This document shows, in pieces, positions 5,795-14,333 of a stretch of DNA of 32,936 nucleotides. The stretch's first letter is position 1; the number at the start of each line of letters is the position of its first letter. The notes below the pieces were generated by a model, which was not told the origin of the DNA, did no database searches, and was given only the letters and a program-made list of their open reading frames with translations. Source of the DNA: a bacterium 210917-SL.2.15 (GTDB lineage: Bacteria > Bacillota > Clostridia > Oscillospirales > Oscillospiraceae); NCBI GenBank assembly GCA_020555605.1, contig JAJCJC010000023.1, positions 1 to 32,936 on the forward strand, read 5' to 3'. The position numbers and the translations under genes are program-made.

Positions 5795-6214
5795 TCACTT
5801 TACCACAATGTCAAAGGGGGAATCCGCCGGCGCGGTGCTGGAAAGCGTCACCACGAAGCGGCCGGGCAGGCACACGATGCTTTGCCCGCTGCGGTGGATC
5901 CAGCCCGTGTGCACGCAGTCCTGGCCCACGCAGGGGGCGCTTTTGATGCGGATCTGATTGTGGTTGATCTCCACAACATAGTCTCCGTAACGCTTTTCCT
6001 GGTCGGGCGAGCCGGTGGTCAACGTGATTTCCTCTAGGACCCGGCCGTTTTGAGAGACGGTGCACACCAGAGCGCCTTCTGCGCCGCCGGCGGCGCGGGA
6101 GAGGAAAAACAGGGCGAGGGCTGCTGCCAGAGCCAGTACCAAGGCGGCCACCAGAACGTCCCATGGGGAGGGGCGCAGACGGACTTTAGTTTTTCGGGAT
6201 ACAGATGTATTCAT
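5795..6214 (-). CDS. NusG domain II-containing membrane-anchored protein (EetA-like), 139 aa
   Basis: The chosen start is ATG 6214 with GGCGGAG 7 bases upstream, overlapping the end of apbE by 29 bases. A basic N-terminus and one membrane span (VLVAALVLALAAALALFFLS, about residues 20-39) are followed by a compact extracellular beta domain. Within it, CVGQDCVHTGWIHRSGQSIV and CLPGRFVV carry the three conserved cysteines of the NusG-II family. These proteins are not transcription factors despite the name. They recur beside ApbE and Gx transporters in anaerobic Firmicutes and resemble EetA of the extracellular electron-transfer system. Tight overlap with both neighbours indicates co-translation. 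Confidence 0.85.
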   Translation of the reverse strand: MNTSVSRKTKVRLRPSPWDVLVAALVLALAAALALFFLSRAAGGAEGALVCTVSQNGRVLEEITLTTGSPDQEKRYGDYVVEINHNQIRIKSAPCVGQDCVHTGWIHRSGQSIVCLPGRFVVTLSSTAPADSPFDIVVK

Positions 6215-7208
6215 ACGCATGCTCCGCCAGAGAGGTGTCGAAACTTCCTTCCAGCCCCTCAGTATAATATACATGGCCGCTGTCGTCGCACAGCACCATG
6301 TCAAAGTCCAGGCCGCTGGTGCGCCAGAACTGTACGGCCTTTTCGTAGCCCATGACGAACAAAGCAGTGGAAAGGGCGTCGCCCATGGTGCCGCTGTTAC
6401 TCACCACGGTGGCGGACAGAAGGCCGCTGCGGGCCACATCGCCGGTTTTGGGGTCGATGATATGGTAATAAGTCACGCCGTCGCGTTCAAAATAGCGTTG
6501 GTAACCGCCGGAGGTGATGATGAATTTTTCCTGAAGCGACAGTACGCCGAGGTAAGCTGCAGTATCATTGGGATCTTCTACGGCCACACGCCAGAGAGAA
6601 CCGTCGCTTTTGGCGCCGCGCACATAGACGTTGCCGCCCAGACTGACCATGGCGGAAGAAATGCCGTCGGCAGCAAAAAGATCTGCCAGCCGATCCGAAG
6701 CATAGCCTTTGGCAATGCCGCCCAAATCCACTGCCGTGCCTTGTTCGAGGGTGATGGTGTTGCTTGCGCCGAAGGCGATGCGTTCGTCACCCACCAGGGG
6801 CAGCAGGTTGTCCAGTTCAGCACGGGAGGGAACGCGAGGGTGTTCGCCGGTGAAATCCCAGGCGTCCATAATGGGCGCGACGGTGACCGCAAACGCGCCG
6901 TCGGTGAGGGCGGAATATTCTGCGGCGGTTTGGAGCAAATTGTAAAGCTCTTCGTCCACGGCCACGGGGGAACCGGCGCCCTCATTGAGGGCAGAAACAG
7001 CGCTGGCGCTGTCTTGGCGGGAGAGCAGAGTGTCCAGCCGGTACAGTTCTGCTTCAGCATCTTTCAGGGCCTGTGCTGCGCCGCTGCCCTGGACGGTCAG
7101 ATCCATCACGGTGTCCATAGCAAAAATTTGGGCGCTGGCATCATTGCTCTGGCAGGCGCACAGCAGAAGAATCAGGGATAACGGGAGAATAGACAGCCAT
7201 TTTTTCAT
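6186..7208 (-). CDS. apbE: FAD:protein FMN transferase, ApbE family lipoprotein (340 aa)
   Basis: Transfers FMN from FAD to a Thr/Ser of extracytoplasmic redox proteins (flavinylation). The start ATG 7208 gives a lipoprotein signal, MKKWLSILPLSLILLLCACQ, with the lipidated Cys at 19 (or 17). Family motifs are FAMDTVMDLTV near residue 30, DGAFAVTVAPIMDAWDF, VDLGGIAKGYASDRLADLF, GGNVYVRG, HIIDPKTGDVA and the metal-site segment SNSGTMGDALSTALFVMG. Length is normal for ApbE. It is the first gene of the operon, with a good promoter 75 bases upstream. No flavinylated target with the DxxSGATxS/T signature is visible in the window, so its substrate is probably encoded elsewhere. Confidence 0.93.
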   Translation of the reverse strand: MKKWLSILPLSLILLLCACQSNDASAQIFAMDTVMDLTVQGSGAAQALKDAEAELYRLDTLLSRQDSASAVSALNEGAGSPVAVDEELYNLLQTAAEYSALTDGAFAVTVAPIMDAWDFTGEHPRVPSRAELDNLLPLVGDERIAFGASNTITLEQGTAVDLGGIAKGYASDRLADLFAADGISSAMVSLGGNVYVRGAKSDGSLWRVAVEDPNDTAAYLGVLSLQEKFIITSGGYQRYFERDGVTYYHIIDPKTGDVARSGLLSATVVSNSGTMGDALSTALFVMGYEKAVQFWRTSGLDFDMVLCDDSGHVYYTEGLEGSFDTSLAEHAYEYICIPKN

Positions 7209-7282
7209 GGAGAAACGTACCTTTCTGATACAAGTATGATGCAAAACAGGAAAAAATAGATTTGTTGCACATATGCAATGGT

Positions 7283-7311
7283 ATCATAGCATGATTGCCC
7301 CGCTGTTTCAA
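7283..7311 (-). promoter_or_regulatory. Promoter of the apbE operon
   Basis: On the minus strand TTGAAA (7311-7306), a 17-base spacer and TATGAT (7288-7283), with an extended -10 TGC directly upstream. It lies 75 bases before the apbE ATG. The 7209-7544 gap otherwise holds a possible GGCTGCA/TGCAGCC hairpin (about 7348-7378) and the divergent promoter at 7428. Confidence 0.75.
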
Positions 7312-7427
7312 CCGCTCCGGCGGTCTTTTTCACCGCAGCGGCGGATCGGCTGCATGGGGAAGGGGCGCTTGTGCAGCCATTGTACCACAGCGCGTAGCCG
7401 GCGGGAAGGTAGGAAAAATATTGTACC

Positions 7428-7456
7428 TTGCAATGTGGGGCGGAATCTGCTAAAAT
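7428..7456 (+). promoter_or_regulatory. Promoter of the 271-aa membrane protein gene
   Basis: TTGCAA (7428-7433), a 17-base spacer and TAAAAT (7451-7456), 88 bases before the ATG at 7545. It is divergent from the apbE promoter. Confidence 0.7.
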
Positions 7457-7544
7457 ACCAATGTTATGTTGATAAAATGAATACTGGAAGTATAGTGTTG
7501 CGCGCGGCGCAGCGCTGCTTTCCAGGTGGAGGGTAATCAAAACA

Positions 7545-8360
7545 ATGGCAAAAAAACAGAGCCTTGAAAAGAAAAAAATGATCAGAGCGCAAAGCCTTCA
7601 GAAAAAAGAGGACCGGGCGAAGGAAGAAGCGGCGATTTTGAACCGCTGTTTGGGCCTGCTGGGTGTTTTGGTGGTGGCGGAGATCTATTTTTTAATGTGT
7701 TACCGCTTCTTTGTCCAAGGCACGATGCAGACGCTGGTCTCCATGTCCAATGTGATTGCTGTGGTGGGCTGGATCGGTTTGGCCGTGGCAGCGGTCGGTT
7801 TGGCCCTCGCTGTGGCGCGCCGGGGGAAAAAAGGTGCGCAGTGGGGCGCTTGGCTGGTGATCCTGGGCCTGGTGCTATTCGGCGGCGGACGGCTGATGCT
7901 GGCCGTCTATCCGGAGGGCACCACTGTGATGTGTGTCGCCGTGCCGCTGGTGGCGCTGGCGGGATTTGTGTATTACCTCTATCAGCGTGAATTTTTCTTC
8001 TCCGGCTTGGGCGTGGGCCTGGCGGTGGGCGGCATGTGGCTGGCGCACCGCGCGGTGGGCAGCGCTGTTTGGGGCAGGCAGTATGTGGCCATTGAAGCTG
8101 TGCTGCTGGCTGTAGTGGTCGTTCTGCTGATCCTGGCGGTGGCCATCGGCAAGAACGGCGGAAAATGGGGAAAAGGGGACGCTGCACGGACCGTGTTCTC
8201 CGGGACGACGAATTATTCCCTTGCCTACGGCGCGCTGGCGGCTGCGGCGGCAGCCATTGTGCTGGGGATTATTGTCCCAGCATGTGCGTTGTATCTTCTG
8301 TGGGCCGGCATCGCGCTGCTGTTTGTACTGGCGGTATACTACACCATGCATCTGATGTGA
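7545..8360 (+). CDS. Unknown polytopic membrane protein (271 aa)
   Basis: ATG at 7545 follows GGTGGAGGG with 11 bases between. The first 33 residues are strongly charged (MAKKQSLEKKKMIRAQSLQK and on), possibly a short cytoplasmic helix or coiled coil. They are followed by about eight hydrophobic spans (roughly 36-60, 67-91, 98-120, 127-145, 150-172, 181-200, 223-245 and 248-268), with a Gly/Lys-rich loop near 205. No motif of a known transporter or enzyme family was recognised, and there are no conserved charged residues within spans. It is transcribed alone from its own promoter, divergently from apbE. Most likely a lineage-specific conserved hypothetical. Confidence 0.8.
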   Translation: MAKKQSLEKKKMIRAQSLQKKEDRAKEEAAILNRCLGLLGVLVVAEIYFLMCYRFFVQGTMQTLVSMSNVIAVVGWIGLAVAAVGLALAVARRGKKGAQWGAWLVILGLVLFGGGRLMLAVYPEGTTVMCVAVPLVALAGFVYYLYQREFFFSGLGVGLAVGGMWLAHRAVGSAVWGRQYVAIEAVLLAVVVVLLILAVAIGKNGGKWGKGDAARTVFSGTTNYSLAYGALAAAAAAIVLGIIVPACALYLLWAGIALLFVLAVYYTMHLM

Positions 8361-8396
8361 GCGTTCCGGGCAGTGGACGCTGATGATATAGGGACG

Positions 8397-8433
8397 AAGA
8401 GGGGAAGCGGGACGGTGGACTGCTTCCTCTTTT
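8397..8433 (+). terminator. Terminator-like hairpin after the membrane protein gene
   Basis: AAGAGGGGAAGC pairs with GCTTCCTCTTTT with a two-base bulge around a 13-base loop, ending in TTTT. It lies 37 bases after the stop at 8360. Confidence 0.6.
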
Positions 8434-8493
8434 GTCATTATAAACTGGAAAGAATTGGAAGAGCGTATCGAAAGAGAAGGAGGAGCAAGCTCT

Positions 8494-10689
8494 ATGAAGA
8501 TCATCCGACGGCTGGGGACGGCGCTTTTAGCGGCTGTGCTTTGCGCGTCAGTGCTGTGCGTGCCGGCCCTGGCGGACGGGGAAGATGTTACGATTTCCCT
8601 GAGCCAGACAACCATTTATCTCCCTGTGGGTCAGAGCCAGAAGGTGACCGCCACGGCCAGCGACGGCAAAGCCGTGACCTGGGTCAGCCTGACGTCCGGC
8701 GTGGCCAGTGTGGACAGCGCCGGCAATATCACGGCTCTCGCTGAGGGGTCGGCTACAGTGCAGGCAAAATCCGCCGACGGCAGCGCGGTGGCCAACTGCA
8801 AGGTGATCGCATATATGGCTTTTCCCAGCTATGCCTTGCGCGTGGGCGAGAGCCTGAGCCTGGACGCGTCATTTTCCGGCACCTGGACCAGCGCCGACGA
8901 GTCCGTCGCCACGGTGAGCAGCTCCGGAACGGTAACCGGACAGGGCTTTGGACGGACGTATATCACCGTGCGCAGCGGCAGCCGCAGCGAAAGCTTTTCC
9001 ATTACGGTGGGCGGCCATGTGGGTATTGACATTTCTTCCTGGAACAATGCGATCGACTGGGACGCGCTCAAGGAACAGGGCATCGAATTTGTGATGATCC
9101 GGGTGGGCTACGGTGAGAACTCCACTGACAAGCGCTTTGTGGAAAATATCGAAGGCGCCATCCGCAGCGGCATGCCCTTTGGCGTATACTATTATAGCTA
9201 TGCCAAGGATACGGCCAAGGCCGGCCGGGAAGCGGCATACTGCCTCAAGCAGCTGGAGCCGTATATGGACAAGCTCACGCTGCCAGTGGCCTATGACCTG
9301 GAGGAGTACAGCGACCTGACTGGCGAGCAGCTGGTGGAGATTGCCGAGACATTCTGCACCGCCGTGCAGGATGCAGGACTCAATGCCATGGTGTATGCTA
9401 ACGGGAACTTTTATTCTAAAATGGATCTGTCCTCCCTGACGGATGTGGGTGTGGACTACTGGTATGCCTGGTATCCCACGGTGCCGGATCTGAGTACGAT
9501 TCATACGATCCGCGGTACCTCCAGCAAGCCCAATATCTGGCAGTATAGCTCTTCCTGCGTGGTGCGGGGCGCGCTGGCCTCCGGGAAAACGGATATCAAC
9601 GTTCTCTATATGCCGGAGTATCTCTCCTTTTCTGCGCCCGTACTGGAAGCGACCGCTTCCTCCTCTGCGGCACAGCTCCGCTGGGGCGGCAGTTCCTATG
9701 CCAGCAGCTATACCGTGTATAAGCAGACGGCCTCCGGCCAGGTGGCCAAAGTGGGTACATACAGCGGCAATGTGCACAGCTGCAGCGATCAAAGTTATCT
9801 CCCGGGCGAGGGCTACTATGTGACGATGGAGATTTCGGATCCCATTGACGGCACCTACTATAAGAGCTATACCAGCCAGATGGTGTATCCGGAAACGGCG
9901 CGCTACGAGGTGCGCGTCAGCGCCCAAGAGGGCGGCAGCGTCAGCGGCGGCGGTTCCTTCTTGGTGGGGAAAAACGCCACGGTGAAAGCGGTGGCGGATG
10001 AGGGCTATGCCTTTACCGGCTGGTACAACGCTGCCGGCAGCAAAGTATCCTCCAGCGCCGAATACAGCTTTACCGTGACAGCGTCTGTGGCGCTGACTGC
10101 CCGGTTTGAAGAAAAAAAGATGGAAGTGGATACGGGCTTTACGGATGTGAAGAGTACGGACTGGTATGCCGAGGCAGTGGCCTATGTGGTGGAAAACGGC
10201 CTGTTCACCGGCACGTCGGACACGACCTTTACCCCCGGCGGCACCATGACCCGCGGTATGCTGGTGACGGTGCTGTATCGGCAGGCTGGTTCCCCTGAGG
10301 TGAGCAACCACAATAAATTTGTCGATGTGTCTGCCACAGCCTGGTATGCCAAAGCGGTGACCTGGGGATACAACAACGGCGTGGTCAACGGAACGGGCGA
10401 CAAGACCTTCTCGCCCGAGGAACCGGTGACCCGTGAGCAGATGGCTACGATCCTGATGCGGTATTCCGACAAGATGGATATGGATGTGCCCGCCACCACT
10501 GACGGCGACCTGTCGGCGTTCCGCGACGCTTCGGAGATCGCACCTTACTTTGAGGATGGCATGCGCTGGGCCGTTTCGGCGCAGCTGCTCAATGGTGCCG
10601 ACGGCAAGCTGATGCCGCGTAAGAGCGCTAGCCGCGCTGAGTGTGCGGCGATCCTGATGCGCTGGATGGAGAGCGTGCAGGAGCAATAA
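8494..10689 (+). CDS. Secreted GH25 muramidase with Ig-like, InlB-like and SLH domains (731 aa)
   Basis: ATG 8494 follows AGAAGGAGGAGC. The layout is: signal peptide to about residue 27 (VCVPALA cleavage); two bacterial Ig-like (BIG2) domains to about 175; a GH25 lysozyme domain 176-375 starting VGIDISSW, with catalytic-type D179 and YDLEE (D268, E270); an Fn3-like segment; an InlB-type repeat (GYAFTGWYNAAGSKVSSSAE); then three SLH repeats from about 547 (FTDVKSTDWYAEAVAYVVEN, FVDVSATAWYAKAVTWGYNN, and a last one ending AECAAILMRWMES). GH25 enzymes cut the MurNAc-GlcNAc bond, and the SLH repeats bind pyruvylated wall polymer, so this is a wall-tethered autolysin. The gene stands alone between terminators. 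The domain order is read from motifs, and in vivo role is inferred. Confidence 0.92.
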   Translation: MKIIRRLGTALLAAVLCASVLCVPALADGEDVTISLSQTTIYLPVGQSQKVTATASDGKAVTWVSLTSGVASVDSAGNITALAEGSATVQAKSADGSAVANCKVIAYMAFPSYALRVGESLSLDASFSGTWTSADESVATVSSSGTVTGQGFGRTYITVRSGSRSESFSITVGGHVGIDISSWNNAIDWDALKEQGIEFVMIRVGYGENSTDKRFVENIEGAIRSGMPFGVYYYSYAKDTAKAGREAAYCLKQLEPYMDKLTLPVAYDLEEYSDLTGEQLVEIAETFCTAVQDAGLNAMVYANGNFYSKMDLSSLTDVGVDYWYAWYPTVPDLSTIHTIRGTSSKPNIWQYSSSCVVRGALASGKTDINVLYMPEYLSFSAPVLEATASSSAAQLRWGGSSYASSYTVYKQTASGQVAKVGTYSGNVHSCSDQSYLPGEGYYVTMEISDPIDGTYYKSYTSQMVYPETARYEVRVSAQEGGSVSGGGSFLVGKNATVKAVADEGYAFTGWYNAAGSKVSSSAEYSFTVTASVALTARFEEKKMEVDTGFTDVKSTDWYAEAVAYVVENGLFTGTSDTTFTPGGTMTRGMLVTVLYRQAGSPEVSNHNKFVDVSATAWYAKAVTWGYNNGVVNGTGDKTFSPEEPVTREQMATILMRYSDKMDMDVPATTDGDLSAFRDASEIAPYFEDGMRWAVSAQLLNGADGKLMPRKSASRAECAAILMRWMESVQEQ

Positions 10690-10707
10690 GACACGTACTG
10701 TACTCGA

Positions 10708-10738
10708 GCGCGCGGCCGCAAAACGGCCGCGCGCTTTT
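10708..10738 (+). terminator. Intrinsic terminator of the GH25 gene
   Basis: A perfect 11-bp GC stem GCGCGCGGCCG / CGGCCGCGCGC with loop CAAAA followed by TTTTC, 19 bases after the stop codon. Confidence 0.92.
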
Positions 10739-10759
10739 CTGCCCCCGGCGGCGCGGAGC

Positions 10760-10799
10760 AAAAACAAGCACCCCATAGGCAGCCGCCTTGGGGTGCTTG
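10760..10799 (-). terminator. Intrinsic terminator of the mini-ferredoxin gene
   Basis: CAAGCACCCC pairs perfectly with GGGGTGCTTG. On the minus strand the stem is followed by TTTTTG. It lies 30 bases beyond the ferredoxin stop and faces the GH25 terminator. Confidence 0.85.
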
Positions 10800-10828
10800 T
10801 TGCATATGTCATTTTCACAATGGAGCAT

Positions 10829-11011
10829 TTATTCGATACTCATAGCGCTGGCCCAGCACTCCATGACGATATTCTCCACGAATTTACGATCCTCCGGGCG
10901 GGGATCCTCGTAATAATCCACACGTCCGACGGATTTTACCAGCGGTAAGGTAAAGCGGATGAACTGACAATGGCCGCAGCCGCAGCACAGATCGTTGTTG
11001 ATCTTGATCAT
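10829..11011 (-). CDS. Mini-ferredoxin with a single [4Fe-4S] site (60 aa)
   Basis: ATG 11011 follows GAAAGGGGA. The 60-residue protein starts MIKINNDLCCGCGHC. Cysteines C9, C12 and C15 form CxxCxxC, and C52 in MECWASAMSIE stands where ferredoxins have the distal CPxxAI cysteine, giving four ligands for one [4Fe-4S] cluster. C10 is extra. The usual second cluster motif is absent. It probably carries single low-potential electrons in the cytoplasm. It diverges from the dehydratase activase gene, a family that must be reduced by ferredoxin or flavodoxin, so it is a plausible electron donor. This link is inferred from position only. Confidence 0.8.
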   Translation of the reverse strand: MIKINNDLCCGCGHCQFIRFTLPLVKSVGRVDYYEDPRPEDRKFVENIVMECWASAMSIE

Positions 11012-11053
11012 GGAAAAGCATCCCCTTTCAAATGGAAAACGATGGTTACTTTT

Positions 11054-11081
11054 ATTATAATCGGCGCCGGAGAAAAGTCAA
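11054..11081 (-). promoter_or_regulatory. Promoter of the mini-ferredoxin gene
   Basis: On the minus strand TTGACT (11081-11076), a 16-base spacer and a perfect TATAAT (11059-11054), 43 bases before the ATG. Confidence 0.85.
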
Positions 11082-11191
11082 GAGCGCCGCTGCCGGGGGA
11101 CAGGAATGGACAAATCCGCCGCTTTGTATCAAAAAAGGGTATAAATCCCGTTGATTTCACGGAAATGGAACATTTACCTACATCTTTTCTC

Positions 11192-11220
11192 TTGTGTGGG
11201 GCGGTGATTTATTATATAAT
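11192..11220 (+). promoter_or_regulatory. Promoter of the activase/dehydratase genes
   Basis: TTGTGT (11192-11197), a 17-base spacer and a perfect TATAAT (11215-11220), 75 bases before the ATG at 11295. The 11082-11191 stretch between the divergent promoters has no gene. Confidence 0.75.
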
Positions 11221-11294
11221 AAAACCTTAGGGAAAATGGTCGCTCGGAGGGTGGCCTTGGCATAAATGCAAATAGAAAATGGAAGTGAGATCCC

Positions 11295-14200
11295 ATGTAT
11301 CGTATTGGTATCGATATTGGCTCCACCACCGTAAAGGTCGTGGTGTTGGATGAAAAACAGCAGCTGCGGTTCCGCTGCTACGAGCGGCATTTTTCCAAAG
11401 TGCGCGAAAAAACCTGCGAAATTCTGCGCCGCATTGAGAGCGAATATGCCGGCGAGCAGGTGCAGGCGGTGATCACCGGCTCGGCAGGCCTGGGCGTGGC
11501 CAAGGCCAGCGGCCTCGATTTTGTGCAGGAGGTGTACGCCACCGCCGCCGCCGTCAACGCGCTTGACCCTGGCGCCGACGCAGTGATCGAGCTGGGCGGA
11601 GAGGATGCCAAGATTATCTTTTTCGGCAACAGCCTTGAAGAGCGCATGAACGGCTCCTGCGCCGGCGGCACCGGCGCGTTCATCGACCAGATGGCCACGC
11701 TTCTGAATGTGACGGTGGATGAACTGGACGCGCTGTCGCTGCAGCACACGAAGCTCTATCCCATTGCATCCCGCTGCGGCGTGTTTGCTAAAAGCGATAT
11801 CCAGCCTATTTTGAATCAGGGCGGACGCAAGGAGGACATTGCGGCTTCCATTTTCCAGGCCGTGGTGGATCAGACCATCGCGGGCCTGACCCAAGGCCGG
11901 GAGTTGACGGGCAAGATTGTGTTTCTCGGCGGCCCGCTGCATTTCCTGCGGGGACTGCGCCAGCGCTTTGTGGAAACGCTGCAGCTAGACGAGGAACACG
12001 CCGTGTTCCCGGCCGACGGCGACTGCTATGCGGCCATCGGATCGGCCATGTGTGCGGCGGATTATCCTGCGGTCGGCTTTGACGAAATGCTCCAGCGCCT
12101 GGAAAAGGCGGTGGATACCAACCAGAGTTTAAACACCCTACCCCCACTGTTTGCTTCTCGGGCGGAGTATGACGCGTTTACGGAACGGCACAATGCCAAA
12201 AAGCTGCCGGAGGCGGATATCCAGACGTATGAGGGAGCGGCGTATCTCGGCATCGATGCCGGTTCCACCACCACGAAAATGGTACTGATTGACCGCAGCG
12301 GAGGTATTTTATATTCCTATTACGGCTCGAACCAGGGCAATCCTGTTCACATCGTGCTCGAGCAGCTGCGCCTTATTTATGAGCGGTGCGCAAACCGCAT
12401 TCACATCGCCGGCAGCGCTGTGACGGGCTATGGCGAGGAGCTGATCAAAAATGCGTTCCGCTGCGACTTGGGCCTGGTGGAAACTGTGGCTCACTTTGCC
12501 GCCGCGCAGTATTTTGACCCCGCTGTGGATTACATCATCGATATCGGCGGCCAGGATATGAAGTGCTTCAAGATCCGCAACAACGCTGTGGATTCCATCA
12601 TGCTCAACGAGGCGTGCTCTTCCGGCTGCGGCAGCTTCATCGAAACCTTTGCCAAAGCCATGGGTTACACCATCGCCGACTATGCCAAACTGGGCCTGTT
12701 TGCCAAAGCGCCGGTGAACCTCGGCTCACGGTGCACGGTGTTCATGAATTCCTCGGTCAAGCAGGCGCAGAAGGACGGCGCACCGGTGGAGGATATTTCC
12801 GCGGGCCTGTCCATTTCCATTGTGAAAAACGCCATTTACAAGGTCATCCGCGCCTCTTCGGCAGATGACTTGGGAAAGAATATTGTGGTGCAGGGTGGCA
12901 CGTTCCTGAATGACGCGGTGCTGCGCAGCTTTGAGCTGGAGCTGGGCCGTAATGTGACCCGGCCCACCATTGCCGGGCTGATGGGCGCCTTTGGCGCGGC
13001 CCTGACGGCCCGGGACCACCATATCCAGGAGCCGATGCTGCTCTCCATGGCGGATCTGACGGATTTTCAGCATACAGCCAAACCGGCTACCTGCCATTTG
13101 TGCACCAACCACTGCGCCCTGACCGTGAACAAATTCAGCGGCGGTCGCAGCTATATTTCTGGCAACCGCTGCTCCCGTCCTCTGGGCCGGGAAAAGCTGC
13201 CTGCACCGAACCTGTATGCCATGAAATACACGGCTCTGCGCAAGATGCAGGGAAGGGGGATGGGCAGTGGCATACGGGGCACTGTGGGAATCCCTTTGTG
13301 CCTGAACATGTATGAAAACCTGCCCTTCTGGTTCCAGTTCTTCACCTCGCTCAATTTTGAGGTAGTGCTTTCGGAAGAATCTTCCCGGAACCTGTACGTA
13401 AAGGGCCAGCGCACAATCCCGTCGGATACGGTGTGCTATCCCGCCAAGTTGGCCCACGGGCACATTATGAGCCTGCTGGACAAGCATGTGGATTATATTT
13501 TCTATCCCTGCATGCCCTACAATTTTGACGAGGGCATCAGCGATAACAACTATAACTGTCCCGTGGTGGCCTATTATCCAGAGCTGCTGGCCGCCAATAT
13601 CCCGGGACTCAAACAGACGAGATTCCTGACACCTTACATGGGCCTGCACCGGCCCAGGGATTTCAAGCACCACAGCGCGAAATATTTCCGCAAGGAGATG
13701 GGTATCGATTTTTCCGAAGTGGGTTTTGCCGTGGATCTGGCCTACAAGGCTTATGAAAAATGGCGCCGCAACATTGTCTCCACCGGAGAGCGGATGGTCG
13801 AGGAGGCCCGGCTCAAGGGAAGCCGTATTTTGGTGCTGTGCGGCCGCCCCTATCATATCGACCCGGAGATCAGTCACGGCATCGATGAGCTGTGTGCGGA
13901 ATACGGCTTTGTGATCCTCAGCGAGGACGCGATCTCTGACCGGCTGAAAAAGGAGAAGCGTACCGTGCTCAACCAGTGGACGTATCAGGCCCGCATGTAC
14001 AATGCCGCTCGCTATGTCTGCTCCCAGCCGGATATGGAGCTGGTGCAGCTGGTGTCCTTCGGCTGCGGCACCGACGCCATCACCGGCGACGAAATGCGCG
14101 CCATTCTCGAAGAGCACGGCAAGCTGTACACGCAGCTCAAGATCGACGAGATCTCCAATCTGGGTGCGGTGCGGATCCGTATCCGCTCGCTGCTGGCCGC

Positions 14201-14300
14201 GCTGGATGCCCGGGACGTCCGGCTGCGCGCTGAAGAAGCGGCCCGGCAGGCCCAAAAAGCGGCGGAGCCGGCGCCGGAAAAGAACCCCTGGGAACTGTGA
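11295..14300 (+). CDS. Double acyl-CoA dehydratase activase (HgdC/BadF-type), 1001 aa
   Basis: Two ASKHA-fold activase domains in tandem plus a long C-terminal DUF2229-type region. Domain 1: phosphate loop GIDIGSTTVKVVVLD near residue 5, cluster cysteines C122 (GSCAGGTGAFIDQMA) and C161 (SRCGVFAKSDI). Domain 2: GIDAGSTTTKMVLID near 319, C441 (ACSSGCGSFIETFA) and C480 (SRCTVFMNSSV). The cysteine spacing is 39 in both. HgdC-type activases use ATP hydrolysis to push one electron onto a 2-hydroxyacyl-CoA dehydratase. After about 600 the protein has CHLCTNHCALTV and CGRPYHIDPEISHGID, typical of the long uncharacterised subgroup. The start has GGAAGTGAG upstream. It ends 33 bases before the HgdB-like gene. 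The exact substrate is unknown. Confidence 0.9.
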   Translation: MYRIGIDIGSTTVKVVVLDEKQQLRFRCYERHFSKVREKTCEILRRIESEYAGEQVQAVITGSAGLGVAKASGLDFVQEVYATAAAVNALDPGADAVIELGGEDAKIIFFGNSLEERMNGSCAGGTGAFIDQMATLLNVTVDELDALSLQHTKLYPIASRCGVFAKSDIQPILNQGGRKEDIAASIFQAVVDQTIAGLTQGRELTGKIVFLGGPLHFLRGLRQRFVETLQLDEEHAVFPADGDCYAAIGSAMCAADYPAVGFDEMLQRLEKAVDTNQSLNTLPPLFASRAEYDAFTERHNAKKLPEADIQTYEGAAYLGIDAGSTTTKMVLIDRSGGILYSYYGSNQGNPVHIVLEQLRLIYERCANRIHIAGSAVTGYGEELIKNAFRCDLGLVETVAHFAAAQYFDPAVDYIIDIGGQDMKCFKIRNNAVDSIMLNEACSSGCGSFIETFAKAMGYTIADYAKLGLFAKAPVNLGSRCTVFMNSSVKQAQKDGAPVEDISAGLSISIVKNAIYKVIRASSADDLGKNIVVQGGTFLNDAVLRSFELELGRNVTRPTIAGLMGAFGAALTARDHHIQEPMLLSMADLTDFQHTAKPATCHLCTNHCALTVNKFSGGRSYISGNRCSRPLGREKLPAPNLYAMKYTALRKMQGRGMGSGIRGTVGIPLCLNMYENLPFWFQFFTSLNFEVVLSEESSRNLYVKGQRTIPSDTVCYPAKLAHGHIMSLLDKHVDYIFYPCMPYNFDEGISDNNYNCPVVAYYPELLAANIPGLKQTRFLTPYMGLHRPRDFKHHSAKYFRKEMGIDFSEVGFAVDLAYKAYEKWRRNIVSTGERMVEEARLKGSRILVLCGRPYHIDPEISHGIDELCAEYGFVILSEDAISDRLKKEKRTVLNQWTYQARMYNAARYVCSQPDMELVQLVSFGCGTDAITGDEMRAILEEHGKLYTQLKIDEISNLGAVRIRIRSLLAALDARDVRLRAEEAARQAQKAAEPAPEKNPWEL

Positions 14301-14333
14301 GTTCCGGGATAATGGGAAAGGACCGCATAAAGT

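Noticed and set aside
5735..6037. Plus-strand ORFs across the NusG-II and Gx genes
   Set aside because: Antisense shadows overlapping well-supported genes.
8869..10818. 649-residue minus-strand open frame
   Set aside because: Antisense shadow of the GH25 gene, crossing its terminator, with the same low-complexity composition.
12726..14255. 509-residue minus-strand open frame
   Set aside because: Antisense to the activase gene, whose motifs are clear.
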